Below are positions 1 through 10,183 of a stretch of DNA of 64,000 nucleotides, one piece after another. The position numbers were made by a program, and so were the translations under genes. How positions within the stretch are numbered: position 1 is the stretch's first letter; each line of letters begins with the position of its first letter. The stretch comes from Zizania palustris (Eukaryota > Streptophyta > Magnoliopsida > Poales > Poaceae): contig JAAALK010000286.1 of NCBI GenBank assembly GCA_019279435.1, forward strand, positions 22,339,931 through 22,403,930, read 5' to 3'. The notes under the pieces were generated by a model, which had not been told where the DNA came from, made no database searches, and saw nothing but the letters and a program-made list of their open reading frames with translations.

Positions 1-82
1 AGAACCATCTGCGATGTCCCGTCATGTGGCGAGAGCATCCTGAGTCCATGATCCAAATGTCCTCCAGTCCCCGGTCCTGCAC
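1..82 (-). CDS. pol: CopA-1 pol, N-terminal fragment (protease start)
   Basis: The minus strand from base 82 reads VQDRGLEDIWIMDSGCSRHM, holding the DSG aspartic-protease signature, and runs off the window edge. It lies in the -1 frame relative to gag, whose TGA stop is at 85-87. The same layout is found in CopA-3 (gag stop 33483-33485, pol frame from 33488), so it is a family trait. The rest of pol is outside the window. Confidence 0.85.
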   Translation of the reverse strand, partial: MQDRGLEDIWIMDSGCSRHMTGHRRWF

Positions 83-84
83 AA

Positions 85-2835
85 TCAATGTCTGTAAGTG
101 GGAGCAAATGGTCCGGCACCAGGTTTAGCAAAAGAGCTAAACCAGTGTCGAGCCATCTGCTCAAAAGATGGAAAGCGAAAACCATCAAAAGAGTTTGGAC
201 CAAAACGCGGCTCAAAACGCGGTCCACGGTTCTTCCTAACCCTACGGCCACGAGGTCCAGAACCGTAGCCAACTCGGTCTGGAACTCTGCCGGAACGAAC
301 ACCACCAACTGGAGCACGGGTACGAAAACCGTCTCCTCTACCACCACCTACACGACGCGGCCTGGCCTCCAGCCTCTCCCCGCGCCGAGGAACACGCAGT
401 CTACCACCCTGCTGGTAGAGCTGCACCTGATCACTACGAGCCTTCTCTGCTCTCTCAACCCGCTTCCTCCTGAAGCAAAACTCCGCAAGATGCCCGTCTC
501 TCTGACAATACTCACAATGATAGGTAGGCTTCTTGGGATGTGGTTGAGGCTTGGGGTTCTTGGGCTTGGTAGTGTTTGGTGTGGTCTTCTTGGGCTGAGA
601 GGGTCCAGGAAGAGAGTCAAGAGTAGTGTGAAGATTTTTGGGCTTTGGAACCCAGATAGGTTTCTTGGGTGGAGCTTTAGGTGGCTCATGAATCACTCCA
701 TCCTTGGGCTGACAAGCCTGGGAGGACTCAGTGGAGTGAGTCTTGGGATATCTCTGCTCTGGAGTCATTTTACTCCACTCCACTGCCCGGCTGATGGCAC
801 TTTCAAAGTCAGGCTTGGTGTAGGTGTAACCTACCCCAAACCCATCCTGCCTCTTGAACTGCTGGATCATCATGCCAAGCTGTGGCTCTCTAGCACTGAT
901 CCAACTCAGGATAGAACGGAGGTAAAAGTTCTCATTCTGAGAATCTGCTAGCTCCTCTCTCAAGGAAGCTAGAACCTCCACCTGAGACAAGCAGGTCTCA
1001 CACTCACTCTCTTTTTGGACAGACTTCCCGGCTTTTAGCTTAATCAGCTCCATTCTAAGAGACAGGCAGTTCTCACAGACAGTGGGTGGAACTGACAATG
1101 TCTCAAGCTCTAGCCTAGTCTGCGCAAGCTCAGCTCTCAACCTCTCTAAATCACCCAAATGTTCATTGCCCTTGGATTTCAGCTTAGCTAAGGTAGCTAG
1201 ATGGGATGGGCAATCAACACAGGGTGCGACGACAGTGGCTTGAGCATTTTTCAGCTCCTGCTGAGCGCTTTCAAGCTCAGTGGCCAATGCGTCCCTCTCA
1301 TCAACCCTTTCTGTGTACCTGGACTTCAGAGTCGACAGGTCACACAGAAGCACTTCACACTTCGGGCACTCACTGCTATCACCCAAGCAAGGGGAAGAAG
1401 ATAGACTTTCTATTCTACCGTTGGCTACGGCAAGCTCACTTTCTAACTCGTCTATCCTTTTCTTAGCCCCCCTAAGCAGTTTCTCCCGATACTTCAACTC
1501 CTGACGATTGCTCTCAAGTAAATCTACAATTTCGCGCTCATAAGATGATACCTTGCTATCGTCATCGTCGGAGTCGTCGGAGGAGCTCTTTTCTTCTCTA
1601 TCCCCAAGAGCCATTGAACAGAAGCTCTTGCGGGATCTTCGGCGCTGGTGTGAGCGGCTCTTCGGCTTGTCTCCGAAGGTCATGAAGCAGAGGCCCGCCG
1701 GATCATCCTTGTCCTTCCCCTTCTTGATGGTGATCTCCTCATCACTTGAGCTCGATGAAGAGGAAGAAGACGTGGATCTCTTGGAGTAGCTCTTCTCCAT
1801 TTCGGCGAAGAAGGCCTTGTCGCGCTTCTTGTTCTCTCGCCGGTAGTCCTTCAGGGCCTTCTTGAAGAACCGAGTCTTCGGCTTGCCCTTGGTGAAGGAG
1901 GGGCTCTCATGCTTGCCGGAGTCGTGGAAGCTGCTGCCGGTGCCCTTCTTGTATCCACTACGCTTGGGGCAGTCAGCAATGAAGTGTCCTAGATCACCAC
2001 ATTCAAAGCATCCGGTTTTTGTGCCGTGTCTTTTGAACATTCTTTTATCATAGACACGACGCACCCGGTTGTTAAAGAGACACAAATCATCATCTCCCAA
2101 CAACTCAAGCTGGTCCTCAGTGATAGACATCAAAGAGAACCCAGCACAGCTCACAGCAGAGGGATCAACAGAAGGTGTAGCAAGGGCCAGGGATTTTGAT
2201 CCAGAGCTAGTGAGATTTGATCTCAACTGGATATCTACCTCAGTGGCCTTTAGCTTGCTAAATAACTCAGAAATGGTCAAGGTATCATATGAAGTACTCT
2301 CAACGATAGATGATACCTTGATCTCCCAGATCTTTGGGTCTAAGGTATGAAGAACCTTGAGCGCCTGCTCATGATCTGAGACTAACTGAGCACCCTCAGC
2401 CTTGTTGTCCCGAAGCTTGTTAATGATCGACTGAAAGCGACCAAACAAAGCCTCAACAGATTCACCCGGCTTCTGTGTGAAATTCTCATATTCACGCCAG
2501 TAGGTCTGATAGAGCCGAGCCTTGACCTGTGCTGTTCCCTCATGGTGTGCCTTGAGGGTAGCCCAGATCTCTCTCGCAGTGGAGAGATGACTCACTCGCT
2601 CAAATTCAGTGGGACCTAAACCAGAAAATAAAATGTTCACAGCCTTACTGTTACTCAGATGCTGAGCAATGATACCAGCAGTACCTTGCTCAGTAACTGG
2701 CAAAATGACAAACGTGCTGTGAACGCAAATGTCCCATATGTCCGAACCCTGGCTCATGAGATAGGCTCGCATGCGAGTCTTCCAATAATTATAGCTATAG
2801 GCCTCCAAGGACGGGACCTTGCCAGGAGACGTCAT
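85..2835 (-). CDS. gag: CopA-1 Gag polyprotein, intact 916-codon frame
   Basis: This is the capsid/nucleocapsid protein that packages element RNA in cytoplasmic particles. Residues ~1-210 resemble the UBN2-type Copia gag domain (YWKTRMRAY near the start). A CX2CX4HX4C zinc knuckle (CFECGDLGHFIADC) lies near residue 276, a serine run and acidic stretch near 355-430, and a long heptad-rich Glu/Leu coiled coil with Cys-X2-Cys pairs at ~430-680. A second CX2CX4HX4C knuckle (CEYCQRDGHLAEFC) lies near 772, followed by an Arg/Gly-rich tail that could bind RNA. The ATG is 52 bases after the PBS and matches the CopA-3 start. It is unusually long for Copia gag and, unlike CopA-3, has no stop or frameshift. 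Confidence 0.93.
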   Translation of the reverse strand: MTSPGKVPSLEAYSYNYWKTRMRAYLMSQGSDIWDICVHSTFVILPVTEQGTAGIIAQHLSNSKAVNILFSGLGPTEFERVSHLSTAREIWATLKAHHEGTAQVKARLYQTYWREYENFTQKPGESVEALFGRFQSIINKLRDNKAEGAQLVSDHEQALKVLHTLDPKIWEIKVSSIVESTSYDTLTISELFSKLKATEVDIQLRSNLTSSGSKSLALATPSVDPSAVSCAGFSLMSITEDQLELLGDDDLCLFNNRVRRVYDKRMFKRHGTKTGCFECGDLGHFIADCPKRSGYKKGTGSSFHDSGKHESPSFTKGKPKTRFFKKALKDYRRENKKRDKAFFAEMEKSYSKRSTSSSSSSSSSDEEITIKKGKDKDDPAGLCFMTFGDKPKSRSHQRRRSRKSFCSMALGDREEKSSSDDSDDDDSKVSSYEREIVDLLESNRQELKYREKLLRGAKKRIDELESELAVANGRIESLSSSPCLGDSSECPKCEVLLCDLSTLKSRYTERVDERDALATELESAQQELKNAQATVVAPCVDCPSHLATLAKLKSKGNEHLGDLERLRAELAQTRLELETLSVPPTVCENCLSLRMELIKLKAGKSVQKESECETCLSQVEVLASLREELADSQNENFYLRSILSWISAREPQLGMMIQQFKRQDGFGVGYTYTKPDFESAISRAVEWSKMTPEQRYPKTHSTESSQACQPKDGVIHEPPKAPPKKPIWVPKPKNLHTTLDSLPGPSQPKKTTPNTTKPKNPKPQPHPKKPTYHCEYCQRDGHLAEFCFRRKRVERAEKARSDQVQLYQQGGRLRVPRRGERLEARPRRVGGGRGDGFRTRAPVGGVRSGRVPDRVGYGSGPRGRRVRKNRGPRFEPRFGPNSFDGFRFPSFEQMARHWFSSFAKPGAGPFAPTYRH

Positions 2836-2886
2836 AGTTACTACTGGGGTTTAGAACCGGTTAAGGTATGGAAAAACCCTAACCTC

Positions 2887-2898
2887 GCTCTGATACCA
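2887..2898 (-). other. CopA-1 primer-binding site (tRNA-iMet type)
   Basis: The minus strand reads TGGTATCAGAGC two bases after the LTR end. This is the standard plant Copia PBS, complementary to the 3' end of initiator methionine tRNA. Confidence 0.95.
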
Positions 2899-4230
2899 CT
2901 TGTAGGACCGAAAGTAGCGACCAGAGGGGGGGTGAATGGGCGCCTTAAAAATTCTTTCGAATCAATGGCCTGTTCCCAATACCCAACGCACCTCAAAATA
3001 CTATGCAGCAGATAATGAACAGTAGGCCTAAGTCTAAAGGTTTCTAACCTAGAAGCAACTGATGACAAACAGTGTAAAACTAAAGTGGTGCAACTAGGCA
3101 GATGTACAATTTGTAACAAGCCTAAAACTTCTCAAAGAAATGATCTAAGTATGTATAAATTGAAAAGAGAAGTTATTGTCCAAATTTGTCTCCTGTTCGG
3201 GACTTGGCGAAGTCCCCTTCGCACGTCGAAGTCTGCTTCGGAGGATGGTGACGGAGTCTGTCCGAAAAGCCGAAGGTGTCACTGTCTAGCCTAGTTCGAA
3301 GTGGTAAGAATCGAAGTGTACTTCGGAGCGAAGTAAAAACAGTGCCGGAGCTTGGTTCGAAGTATGCACTTCGAAGACAAGGCTTCGAACACTCTTAGAA
3401 CCGAAAGCTTCGAAGCTGAACCTTCGAACACAAAAACTTCGAACAAAGAAGCGAAGTCTGTCACGTGACAGAAAATCGAGTCCGAAGCCTACACTCTATC
3501 TTCGAATAGGGAAAGCTTCGGGAGGAGAATCGAAGGTTGACACGCCACAAAGGAATCCAAGCGAAGTCTATCAGAACAGACAAACTTCGAACCCAACTTC
3601 GAATCCTAACGAAGTGTGCACTTCGAACAGATAGATTCGGAGTATGCTAGTTCGAAGTATGCGATGCTGTCCAAAACAGGAAGAACTTCGAAGCTAGCAA
3701 CTCAGACACAAAAACCGAAGTTCGAAGTCTGAGCGAAGTCTTTAAAGATGTTCGATCGAAGCCTGCCTCACGGAGTTGAGGGACTTCGCACTGAAACGAG
3801 CTTCGCCAGACATACCCAGAAAAAGGGTAAAAGTGACTGTCAGCTTCGATCAAAAAGCTGGGCAATAGAAGGTGAAAAGCTGCTACAGGACACTGTAGCT
3901 ACAGCAAAGCAGTACTACTTGCAACAGCAAGAACTAGTACTCCCACCGTGAAGAACACAAGCAACAGAAGAAGCTTCTCCCCAAGAAATAAATACAGCAG
4001 CCCGAATCCAACTCAATAACTCCCCAAACCAACCAGATGCAACCAATAAATTCTCCAGGGACCAAGGGTTAAAAGCATCCAAGAGATTGGAGCCAAAATG
4101 AGCCACGAACAGAGAAGCGCAAGGGCCTGGCGGCGCACACAGGAGAGAGAAAACAGGAGACAAAAGTGACCCAATGGGTGGATTTGATTTCAGCACAAAA
4201 GGGTAGTCCAAACCCTAGGGATTGGGGTGC

Positions 4231-4238
4231 TATTTATA
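4231..4238 (-). promoter_or_regulatory. CopA-1 LTR TATA box
   Basis: The minus strand reads TATAAATA in the context CCTATAAATAGC. It is at the same place relative to neighbouring conserved LTR sequence (CTAGGG downstream, GGGCTGCC upstream) as the TATA boxes at 8571 and 38333. Transcription would begin about 30 bp downstream, near 4200. Confidence 0.75.
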
Positions 4239-4472
4239 GGCAGCCCAACACTAGGAAAATTCTACCAGCCCCTTAGGGTTTTTACAGACTCAAAAATACA
4301 GAAAAAGACTCTACTGCCCTTAGGAATTTTTACAGACACAACTGACTGACTGTGGGCCTAGAGTAACAGATGACATATCCGGAAGCTACTCTTCTGGACA
4401 GTCGGATACAGAATCAACGGTTGTCAGTTTTACGCTGAAACTGACAAAGCCTCCACCAGCTTTGCACCAGGT

Positions 4473-4663
4473 ACCCGGATTGGGCCGGCCCGACTCCGCA
4501 GCTCTCTCAGCCCGGCAATCGCTCACCGCCCGTATACCTGAGTCAGTCCTGGTCAACAGCCCAGTGGGTCTTCTACTGCTTCTGGCCCATGCACCCGGAT
4601 TGGGCCAGCCCGACTTCGCAGCCTCCTCTGCCCGACAGTCGCTCGCTGCCCGTGTACCTGAGT
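4473..4663 (-). repeat. Two ~73-bp direct repeats in the CopA U3, 120-bp spacing
   Basis: Two imperfect copies start at 4473 and 4593, each beginning acccggattgggcc and ending acctgagtca. The same pair occurs in the other CopA LTRs (for example near 28573 and 28692). A repeat in U3 upstream of the TATA box is what a duplicated enhancer would look like; that role is inference. Confidence 0.8.
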
Positions 4664-4781
4664 CACACGCGGCCCATGAAACAGCAGATCTCTTCTCTTC
4701 TTCAGTCCTCGTTGACTATCGTTGACAATGACTCATCACTTCTGGAGCCATGAGGCCCACGCTATTCAGCATGGCTCCTCA

Positions 4782-5611
4782 CCCTTAAGGACCAACTCAA
4801 CTTTGCTAGAGAGCAAGTCAAAAAACTCAAGTGTGAGAATGAGTATCTCCTTTCCATGGTGGATAAAAGTACCGAAGGGATGGGTAAAATGGATTTGCTT
4901 TTGGTTAAAACAAAAATGTGTGCTGATAGGGCAGGGTTAGCTCTAGGGTTGGGTTATGAGAGAACCACACCAAACACTCTGAGCAGAACTGTGTTCACTC
5001 CACATACTACCCTTGAGAAAGAGATAGCCCAGTTAGACATCACTAAAAAAGCCAAGAATCCTACCCAATCTTCAAAGAAAACTATACCACAACCAAAGAT
5101 TGACGCCAAGCAGAAACCCAGAAAAACTATGAGATTTGCACCTGAAACCTATGCACCTACTCCCAAGAATGTTTATCATTGCTCTTATTGTCAGCGAGTA
5201 GATCATTTGATTGGATTTTGTTTTAGACGTATCAAGGATGAACAACGTGCTCAAGTGATGAACTCTCAGGACATGTATTACCCATCTTTAGGTATGCATG
5301 AGTTTGATTATCGCTTTCATTCTGATTTTGAGGTTCCCCGAGGTTACATGAGAGACTATGCCCATCGTGGTTTACATCATGCTTCATATGATGTTAGACC
5401 ACGTGTTAGTGGTTTTGGTCCACGTTATTTTGGGAGACCTCGTCGCTTTGTAGCCTCGTACTTTAAAAATAGACCTCGCTTTTATCATCATGAATCATAT
5501 CCCGCACAATCTTCTATTTTGCCTGACTCTCGAGTTGTTCAATGCTGGATTCCTAAACGTTTTGTTACTAACCCTAGCACTGAGTACTCGAGATCTTCTT
5601 GTTCTGTGTAG
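4782..5611 (+). pseudogene. gag: Copia-H gag, C-terminal part
   Basis: The N-terminal part lies beyond CopA-1, outside the window. The remaining frame ends in a coiled-coil-like stretch, a CX2CX4HX4C knuckle (CSYCQRVDHLIGFC) near 5180-5225, and an Arg/Tyr/His-rich tail. It is colinear with Copia-C gag at 53680-54451. The stop is an in-frame TAG (5609-5611): the reading frame continues straight into the protease of pol. That differs from CopA, where pol is in the -1 frame. The stop could be functional or a mutation. Confidence 0.85.
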
Positions 5612-7979
5612 GGAAAAGATGTAGGCTTGGAGAACAAGTGGATCATGGATTCCGGCTGTTCGCGCCACATGATCGGAAAATCATCATGGTTCTTCAGCTT
5701 CACCTTGACCAAGCAACGAGAATACATCACCTTTGGAAACAATCGAAGAAGTAAAGTAAAAGGCCAAGGTATGATTAAAATCAATGAAAATTTCACTCTC
5801 ACAAATGTTGCTTTAGTTTTGAGGATTTAGGATACAACCTGCTTTCTGTATTTCAACCTGCAAGATTTCAAGAGTTGGGAGAGTTTTTGTAGCGGATTTC
5901 TCTAAGTCATTTGGTTCTTCTCACTGCCTTCTTGCTGAACCATCTTCTGAGCTCTAGATGTGGCATAGCTAGGGCATATGAGATTTGATTTGCTTGCTCG
6001 GTTGAGTGCCCTAGGTATGATCCGAGGATTTCCCAAGCTCAAATTTGAGAAGAACCTTGTTTGTGCTCCTTGTCGACTTGGAAAGATGGTTGCCACCTCT
6101 CATTCCCCTATTAATATGGTGATGACTGAACACCCGGAGAGCTTCTTCATATTGACACTGTAGGACCTTACTGACTTAGTTCTCTAGGTGGTAAGTGGTA
6201 TGTCCTTGTTGTGATGGATGACTACTCCCGTTACTCTTGGATCTTCTTTCTTGTAAGCAAGGATGAAGTGTTTTCACACTTTCGGAGTTTAGCCTTGAGA
6301 CTATTCAATGAACTCCCCGGTGCATTGAAAGCAATTAGAAGTGATAACAGCACCAAGTTCAAGAACAATTGATTTGTTTATTTTTGCCTTGAGCATGGTA
6401 TTGAGCATCAATTTTCTGCTCCGCGGGTTCCTCACCAAAATGGAGTTGTTGAGAGGAAAAACCGCACTCTTGTGGAGATGGCTAGGACGATGCTCAACGA
6501 CTATAGGACTCCTAGGAAATTTTGGGCTGAAGCCATGAGTACTGCTTGTTACATCTCCAACAGGATCTTTTTGCGCTCATTGTTGAATTTAACATCTTAT
6601 GAACTACGTTTTGGAAGGAAGCCCAAGGTTACTCACTTAAGATTATTTGGATATCGGTTCTTCATTCTAAAGCGTTGTAACCTTGACAAATTTGAGTCGC
6701 GTGCGTCTGATGGTATCTTTTTGGGCTATTCTTTGCATGGCCACTCTTATCGTGTATTCAATCTTGATACTAACACTGTTGCTGAATCATGCGATGTAAC
6801 ATTTGATGAGACATCTCCATGTGTTAGTCCCTCTTTTGAACTTGCAAGTGAGCATGATATGAGTGAAACAATCTTTGAGTAAGAAGATTCATCAGATGTT
6901 GAACATAATGAAAATGTACGGTAACCTCCTACTATGGCATTTCTAGAAGCATCATCCACTTCAGCAAGAGGGCTTGAAGCATCGACCTCAGGAAGCTTGG
7001 AGCAAACTTCGGCAAGAGTTTAGGGGGAGATTCTATCAGAAAGAGAAGCACCACTTCGAATTCAGAGAATACATCCCCTCAGCAGATCATCAGTTAGATA
7101 AATGAAGGGTAACATGATCTCATGCTCACTTTGTTGATTCTGTGTTTGTTGCTACTTTTGAGACTTTAGATGTCAGTCATGCTTTATCTGATGCAAGTTG
7201 GATCAACGCCATGCATGAAGAGTTGGAAAATTTTGATAGAAATTGAGTCTGGATTCTTGTTGATCCACCCCTTAACATTCATATTATTGGCACAAAAGGA
7301 TTTTCAAAAACAAACAGGGGGATGGGTCTATAGTGAGAAACAAGGCTATACTTGTGGCTCAGGGTTATACTCAAGTCGAGGGGGTTGATTTTACAGAAAC
7401 TTTTGCTCCGGTAGCTCGACTTGAGGCCATTAGGATTTTTCTTGCTTTTGCATCATCTCGGGGTTTCAAGCTGTTTCAAATGGATGTAAAAAGTGCTTTC
7501 CTTAATGCTTTCATAGGAGAAGATGTGTATGTCAAACAACCCCCAGGCTTTAAACATTCCAAGTACTCCCATAGAGTCTTTAAACTTCACGAAGCTTTAT
7601 ATGGGCTCAAGCAAGCACCTAGGGCTTGGTACGATCGTCTTAGGAACTTCTTGATTGAGCACGGGTACAAAGTGGGCTCTGTTGATAAGACCTTGTTCAC
7701 TCTTATGTATGGCAAAGATTTCTTACTTGTTTAGATATATGTTGATGACATAATTTTTGGTGGTTCATATCATACTCTTGTGGCTGAGTTTGCTGATTCT
7801 ATGAGCAGGGAATTTGAAATGTCGATGATGGGTGAGCTGACCTTCTTCCTTGGTTTGAAAATCAAGCAAAGCAAACAAGGAACCTTTGTACATCAAATGA
7901 AGTACACTAAAGACCTGCTAAAACACTTTAACATGGATGATGCAAAACCACTTGGTACCCCAATGGGTACTTCAGTTGT
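5612..7979 (+). pseudogene. pol: Copia-H pol, degraded (protease, integrase, RT)
   Basis: Copia pol order can be followed through several frames. The protease DSG motif (WIMDSGCSRHM) is near 5638. A GAG-pre-integrase-like segment is near 5940-6110. The integrase core is at ~6140-6560 (NGVVERKNRTL at ~6435), and RT runs from ~7090. RT shows ETFAPVARLEAIR, QMDVKSAFLN, LYGLKQAPRAWYD and the catalytic YVDD at 7738-7749. Breaks include frameshifts near 5828 and 6160, and a TAG at 7732-7734 where CopA has CAG. The frame is cut at 7979 by the CopA-2 solo LTR and resumes at 10153. Not functional. Confidence 0.9.
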
Positions 7980-8570
7980 TGAGGAGCCATGTTGAAGAGC
8001 ATGGACGTCATGGCTCCAGATGTGATGAGTGATTGTCAACGGAAGTCAAGAGGACATGAAGAGAATATGAGACCTGTCGTGTCTGGGCCGCATGTGACTC
8101 AGGTATATGGGCGGCGAGCGACTGCCAGGCAGAGGGGCTGCGGAGTCGGGCCGGACCAATCCGAGTACATGGGTTAGGAGCGGCAGAGGATCCACTGGTC
8201 TATTGACCGGGATTGACTCAAGTACATGGGCGGTGAGTGATTGCCTAGCTGAGGAAGCTACGGAATCGGGCCGGCCCAATCCGGGTACCCGGTGCGAAGA
8301 CGGTGGACGTTTTGTCAGTTTCGGCGCAAAACTGACGACCGCTGATCTCGGATCTGACCATTCTGAGGCAAAGCCGTAGCTGCTACAAAAACTCCGCATT
8401 AGGACAAGTTATCTTTATTTAGAATTTTACTATTTTTCTTTTAGGCCCACAGTCTGTGTTAGTCGAGTCTGTAAAAAATCCTAAGGGCATGTCGGTTTTT
8501 TCCATTTTTATTTTAGCGTATGTTTAAACTCTAAGGGTATTTTTGGTTTTTCCTAGTCTATTGGGCTGCC

Positions 8571-8578
8571 TATAAATA
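8571..8578 (+). promoter_or_regulatory. CopA-2 solo LTR TATA box
   Basis: TATAAATA in the context gctgccTATAAATAggg, equivalent to the TATA boxes of the other CopA LTRs. If still active it would drive transcription rightward into flanking DNA. Confidence 0.65.
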
Positions 8579-9148
8579 GGGCCCCAATCCCTAGGGTTAG
8601 GGTTCATCCGCCGCACTGATCTTCCTGCATCTTGTTCATCTAGCGCACACATCTAGCTTCTTTTCTCTGGGAAATACGGCGAGTTGTGCTCGCGCTCGGC
8701 ATTTTTGACGCAGTGGAAGCAGTCCGCAACATTTGGCATTCGCGCACCGGAGTTATGCGATGAGGTCTTCTGTGGAACCAGCAGAACTGCAGCCCTTGAT
8801 GCGTGTGCTCGTGACAACAGCATTTCAGAGGAGCCAGTTCATGGTTGTTCGTGCTATCGCGTCAAGCAAGGTAGCCAGTATTTACAGCGATCTTTGATTC
8901 GTTCTGTTGAACAAACAAACGAACAGAAGCTTGTATATTTTTTTATCTCTGAAAAAAAACAGTGACCGGTTTTCTTGAGGAGTTACTATGCATCGATTTC
9001 TTAAGAAACTACTATTCCTGCTGTTCATGGATATTTGTCTTCGGTTTTTTTGGAACGGCGGGCTAGTGCTAGTTTATGGCATCGAGGCGCGTGTGTAGTG
9101 TGTGTTGTGTTCTCCCGAGGCTTGCGTGTAGCAGCATCCTAGCTTCTA

Positions 9149-9543
9149 CTCCCTCCGGTGTACTGTTTTTTGACGTTCTGGCGTCATTCAAGGTGTGCAT
9201 CAAATATTGTCGTTCTAGCCCGTGATGTGCTTTTCTGCCATTTTTGCCCCTGCATGCAAGCGGCGCAGCATTTCCCCAAACATTGCAGCGCGTGCGGTGT
9301 TTACTCCTCGTCAAGCATGCATGCAGTCTGTGCATCCGCCGGTCATCACCACGGAGATTTGAACCCAGGACACGGAGCAGACGGCGCAACGCTATAACCG
9401 GTTGGGAGAGAAGGGATGCTAGAATAAAATGGATGTTTCATCCTATTTAATATGGGCAAGACTGGAAATTACACTCCTAATTAATGACTCCTTGGTATGT
9501 GTAATCCTGTCCAAAACATCAAAAAACAGTACACCGGAGGGAG
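9149..9543 (+). mobile_element. Stowaway-like MITE (395 bp) inside the CopA-2 LTR
   Basis: The element begins CTCCCTCCGGTGTACTG and ends with the inverted complement (CAGTACACCGGAGGGAG). The terminal inverted repeats extend about 29 bp with one mismatch. It is flanked by TA on both sides (9147-9148 and 9544-9545), as for Tc1/mariner-type Stowaway MITEs. CTCCCTCC ends are typical of grass Stowaway elements. It has no coding capacity. The other CopA LTRs lack this segment. The interior is GC-rich and contains a tRNA-like stretch on the minus strand (9353-9405). Confidence 0.9.
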
Positions 9544-10152
9544 TAGGTGCTAGTCGCGTGCGCGCTCAACACGGCAGGCGGCGTGGAGCACGAGACGCTG
9601 TCAGCGGCACCGCACGCATACTTCGCCGCCAATTTTTTTTGAGGTCTTCGCAGGGACACTACGTGTGGACTTCGCAGGGTGGAGTGTTGCCTGAGTCCAC
9701 CGGATTCACAGGCTTCGTCAGACTTCGGAGGCAGATTTCGGTAGTAGACTTCGCTGAGGCTTCGGCTTCATAACCTGCGGAGGATTATGTGCACTGGCTT
9801 CGCACAGGCTTCAACAAGTATCAAATAGGAGACAAGTTTTGAACAGTAATTTTTCATCTCGTTTTACGAGCACTTGAATTAAATGCCTGTGATGATTCAT
9901 TTTTATGATGCTTGAAATGCCTATGTTTTGAATGCTCTGTTAATCTACCTTTGAACACTGTGGTGGTGTCTTTTCAACTAGGACACCAGCCATTTTTAGG
10001 CTAGATTATTTTTAGTACCTGTGATTGGTTTTGTTTCTGTGGATTGTTTGTTGAGGTGCGTTGGATGTTGGGAGAAGGGCATTGATTCAAAAGAATTTTT
10101 AGGCGCCCATTCACCCCCGCCCCTCCATCTGGTCGCTACTTTTGGTCCTACA

Positions 10153-10183
10153 GTTTTGCTTGACCCGAATGAAGATGGAGAAG
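10153..10183 (+). pseudogene. pol: Copia-H pol fragment (31 bp) between two solo LTRs
   Basis: This short piece encodes LLDPNEDGE in the frame that continues the RT at 7979 and resumes at 24836 (…EIDQKEFQSMIDSLLYL). It is flanked on the left by the CopA-2 solo LTR and on the right by the Tekay-1 solo LTR. It shows that both inserted into the same stretch of Copia-H RT. Confidence 0.88.

Larger units (their letters stand above)
1..4781 (-). mobile_element. CopA-1: Ty1-Copia retrotransposon, 5' half, minus strand
   Basis: On the minus strand the order is 5' LTR (2901-4781), primer-binding site, gag and the first codons of pol, which leave the window at base 1. The LTR begins TGAGGAGCC and ends CCTACA, as in the other CopA copies at 7980 and 28457. 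It is inserted in the gag of Copia-H: sequence from 4782 onward matches Copia-C at 53680 in the opposite orientation to CopA-1. The expected TSD on this side is ccctt (4782-4786); its partner is outside the window. The long gag, long LTR and second zinc knuckle suggest the SIRE/Maximus lineage; that assignment is inference. Confidence 0.93.
2901..4781 (-). repeat. CopA-1 5' LTR (1881 bp)
   Basis: On the minus strand it starts TGAGGAGCC and ends CCTACA directly before the PBS. It is ~300 bp shorter than the CopA-2 and CopA-3 LTRs. Its transcribed part (about 3190-3870) is unusually dense in TTCGAA-type words, so it is probably a distinct subfamily. U3 carries two ~73-bp direct repeats. Confidence 0.93.
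4782..7979 (+). mobile_element. Copia-H, segment 1 (gag C-terminus to RT): the host element of the nest
   Basis: This is the first visible part of the oldest element. It continues at 10153-10183, 24836-27032, 49892-50197 and 57515-57671. Joining across each insertion restores continuous Copia coding or LTR sequence, and each insertion is flanked by a TSD. It belongs to the same broad group as Copia-C (shared gag, 3' region and LTR sequence) and is more distantly related to CopA. Confidence 0.92.
7980..10152 (+). mobile_element. CopA-2: solo LTR of the CopA family, 2173 bp including a MITE
   Basis: It starts TGAGGAGCC and ends CCTACA like the other CopA LTRs, with no internal region attached. 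The flanks are gttgt (7975-7979) and gtttt (10153-10157), a 5-bp TSD with one mismatch. Joining the flanks restores Copia-H RT, where the right copy gives the in-frame codons. Solo LTRs arise by recombination between the two LTRs of a full element. It contains the MITE at 9149-9543, so the LTR proper is ~1776 bp. Confidence 0.9.

Noticed and set aside
88..951. 287-codon plus-strand frame opposite CopA-1 gag
   Set aside because: It is the complement of the intact gag frame, with no recognisable domain. Its length follows from the biased codon use of gag.
9353..9405. A tRNA gene on the minus strand
   Set aside because: The B-box-like and A-box-like words are present, but I could not draw a good acceptor stem or anticodon arm. 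A tRNA-derived remnant is the most that can be said.
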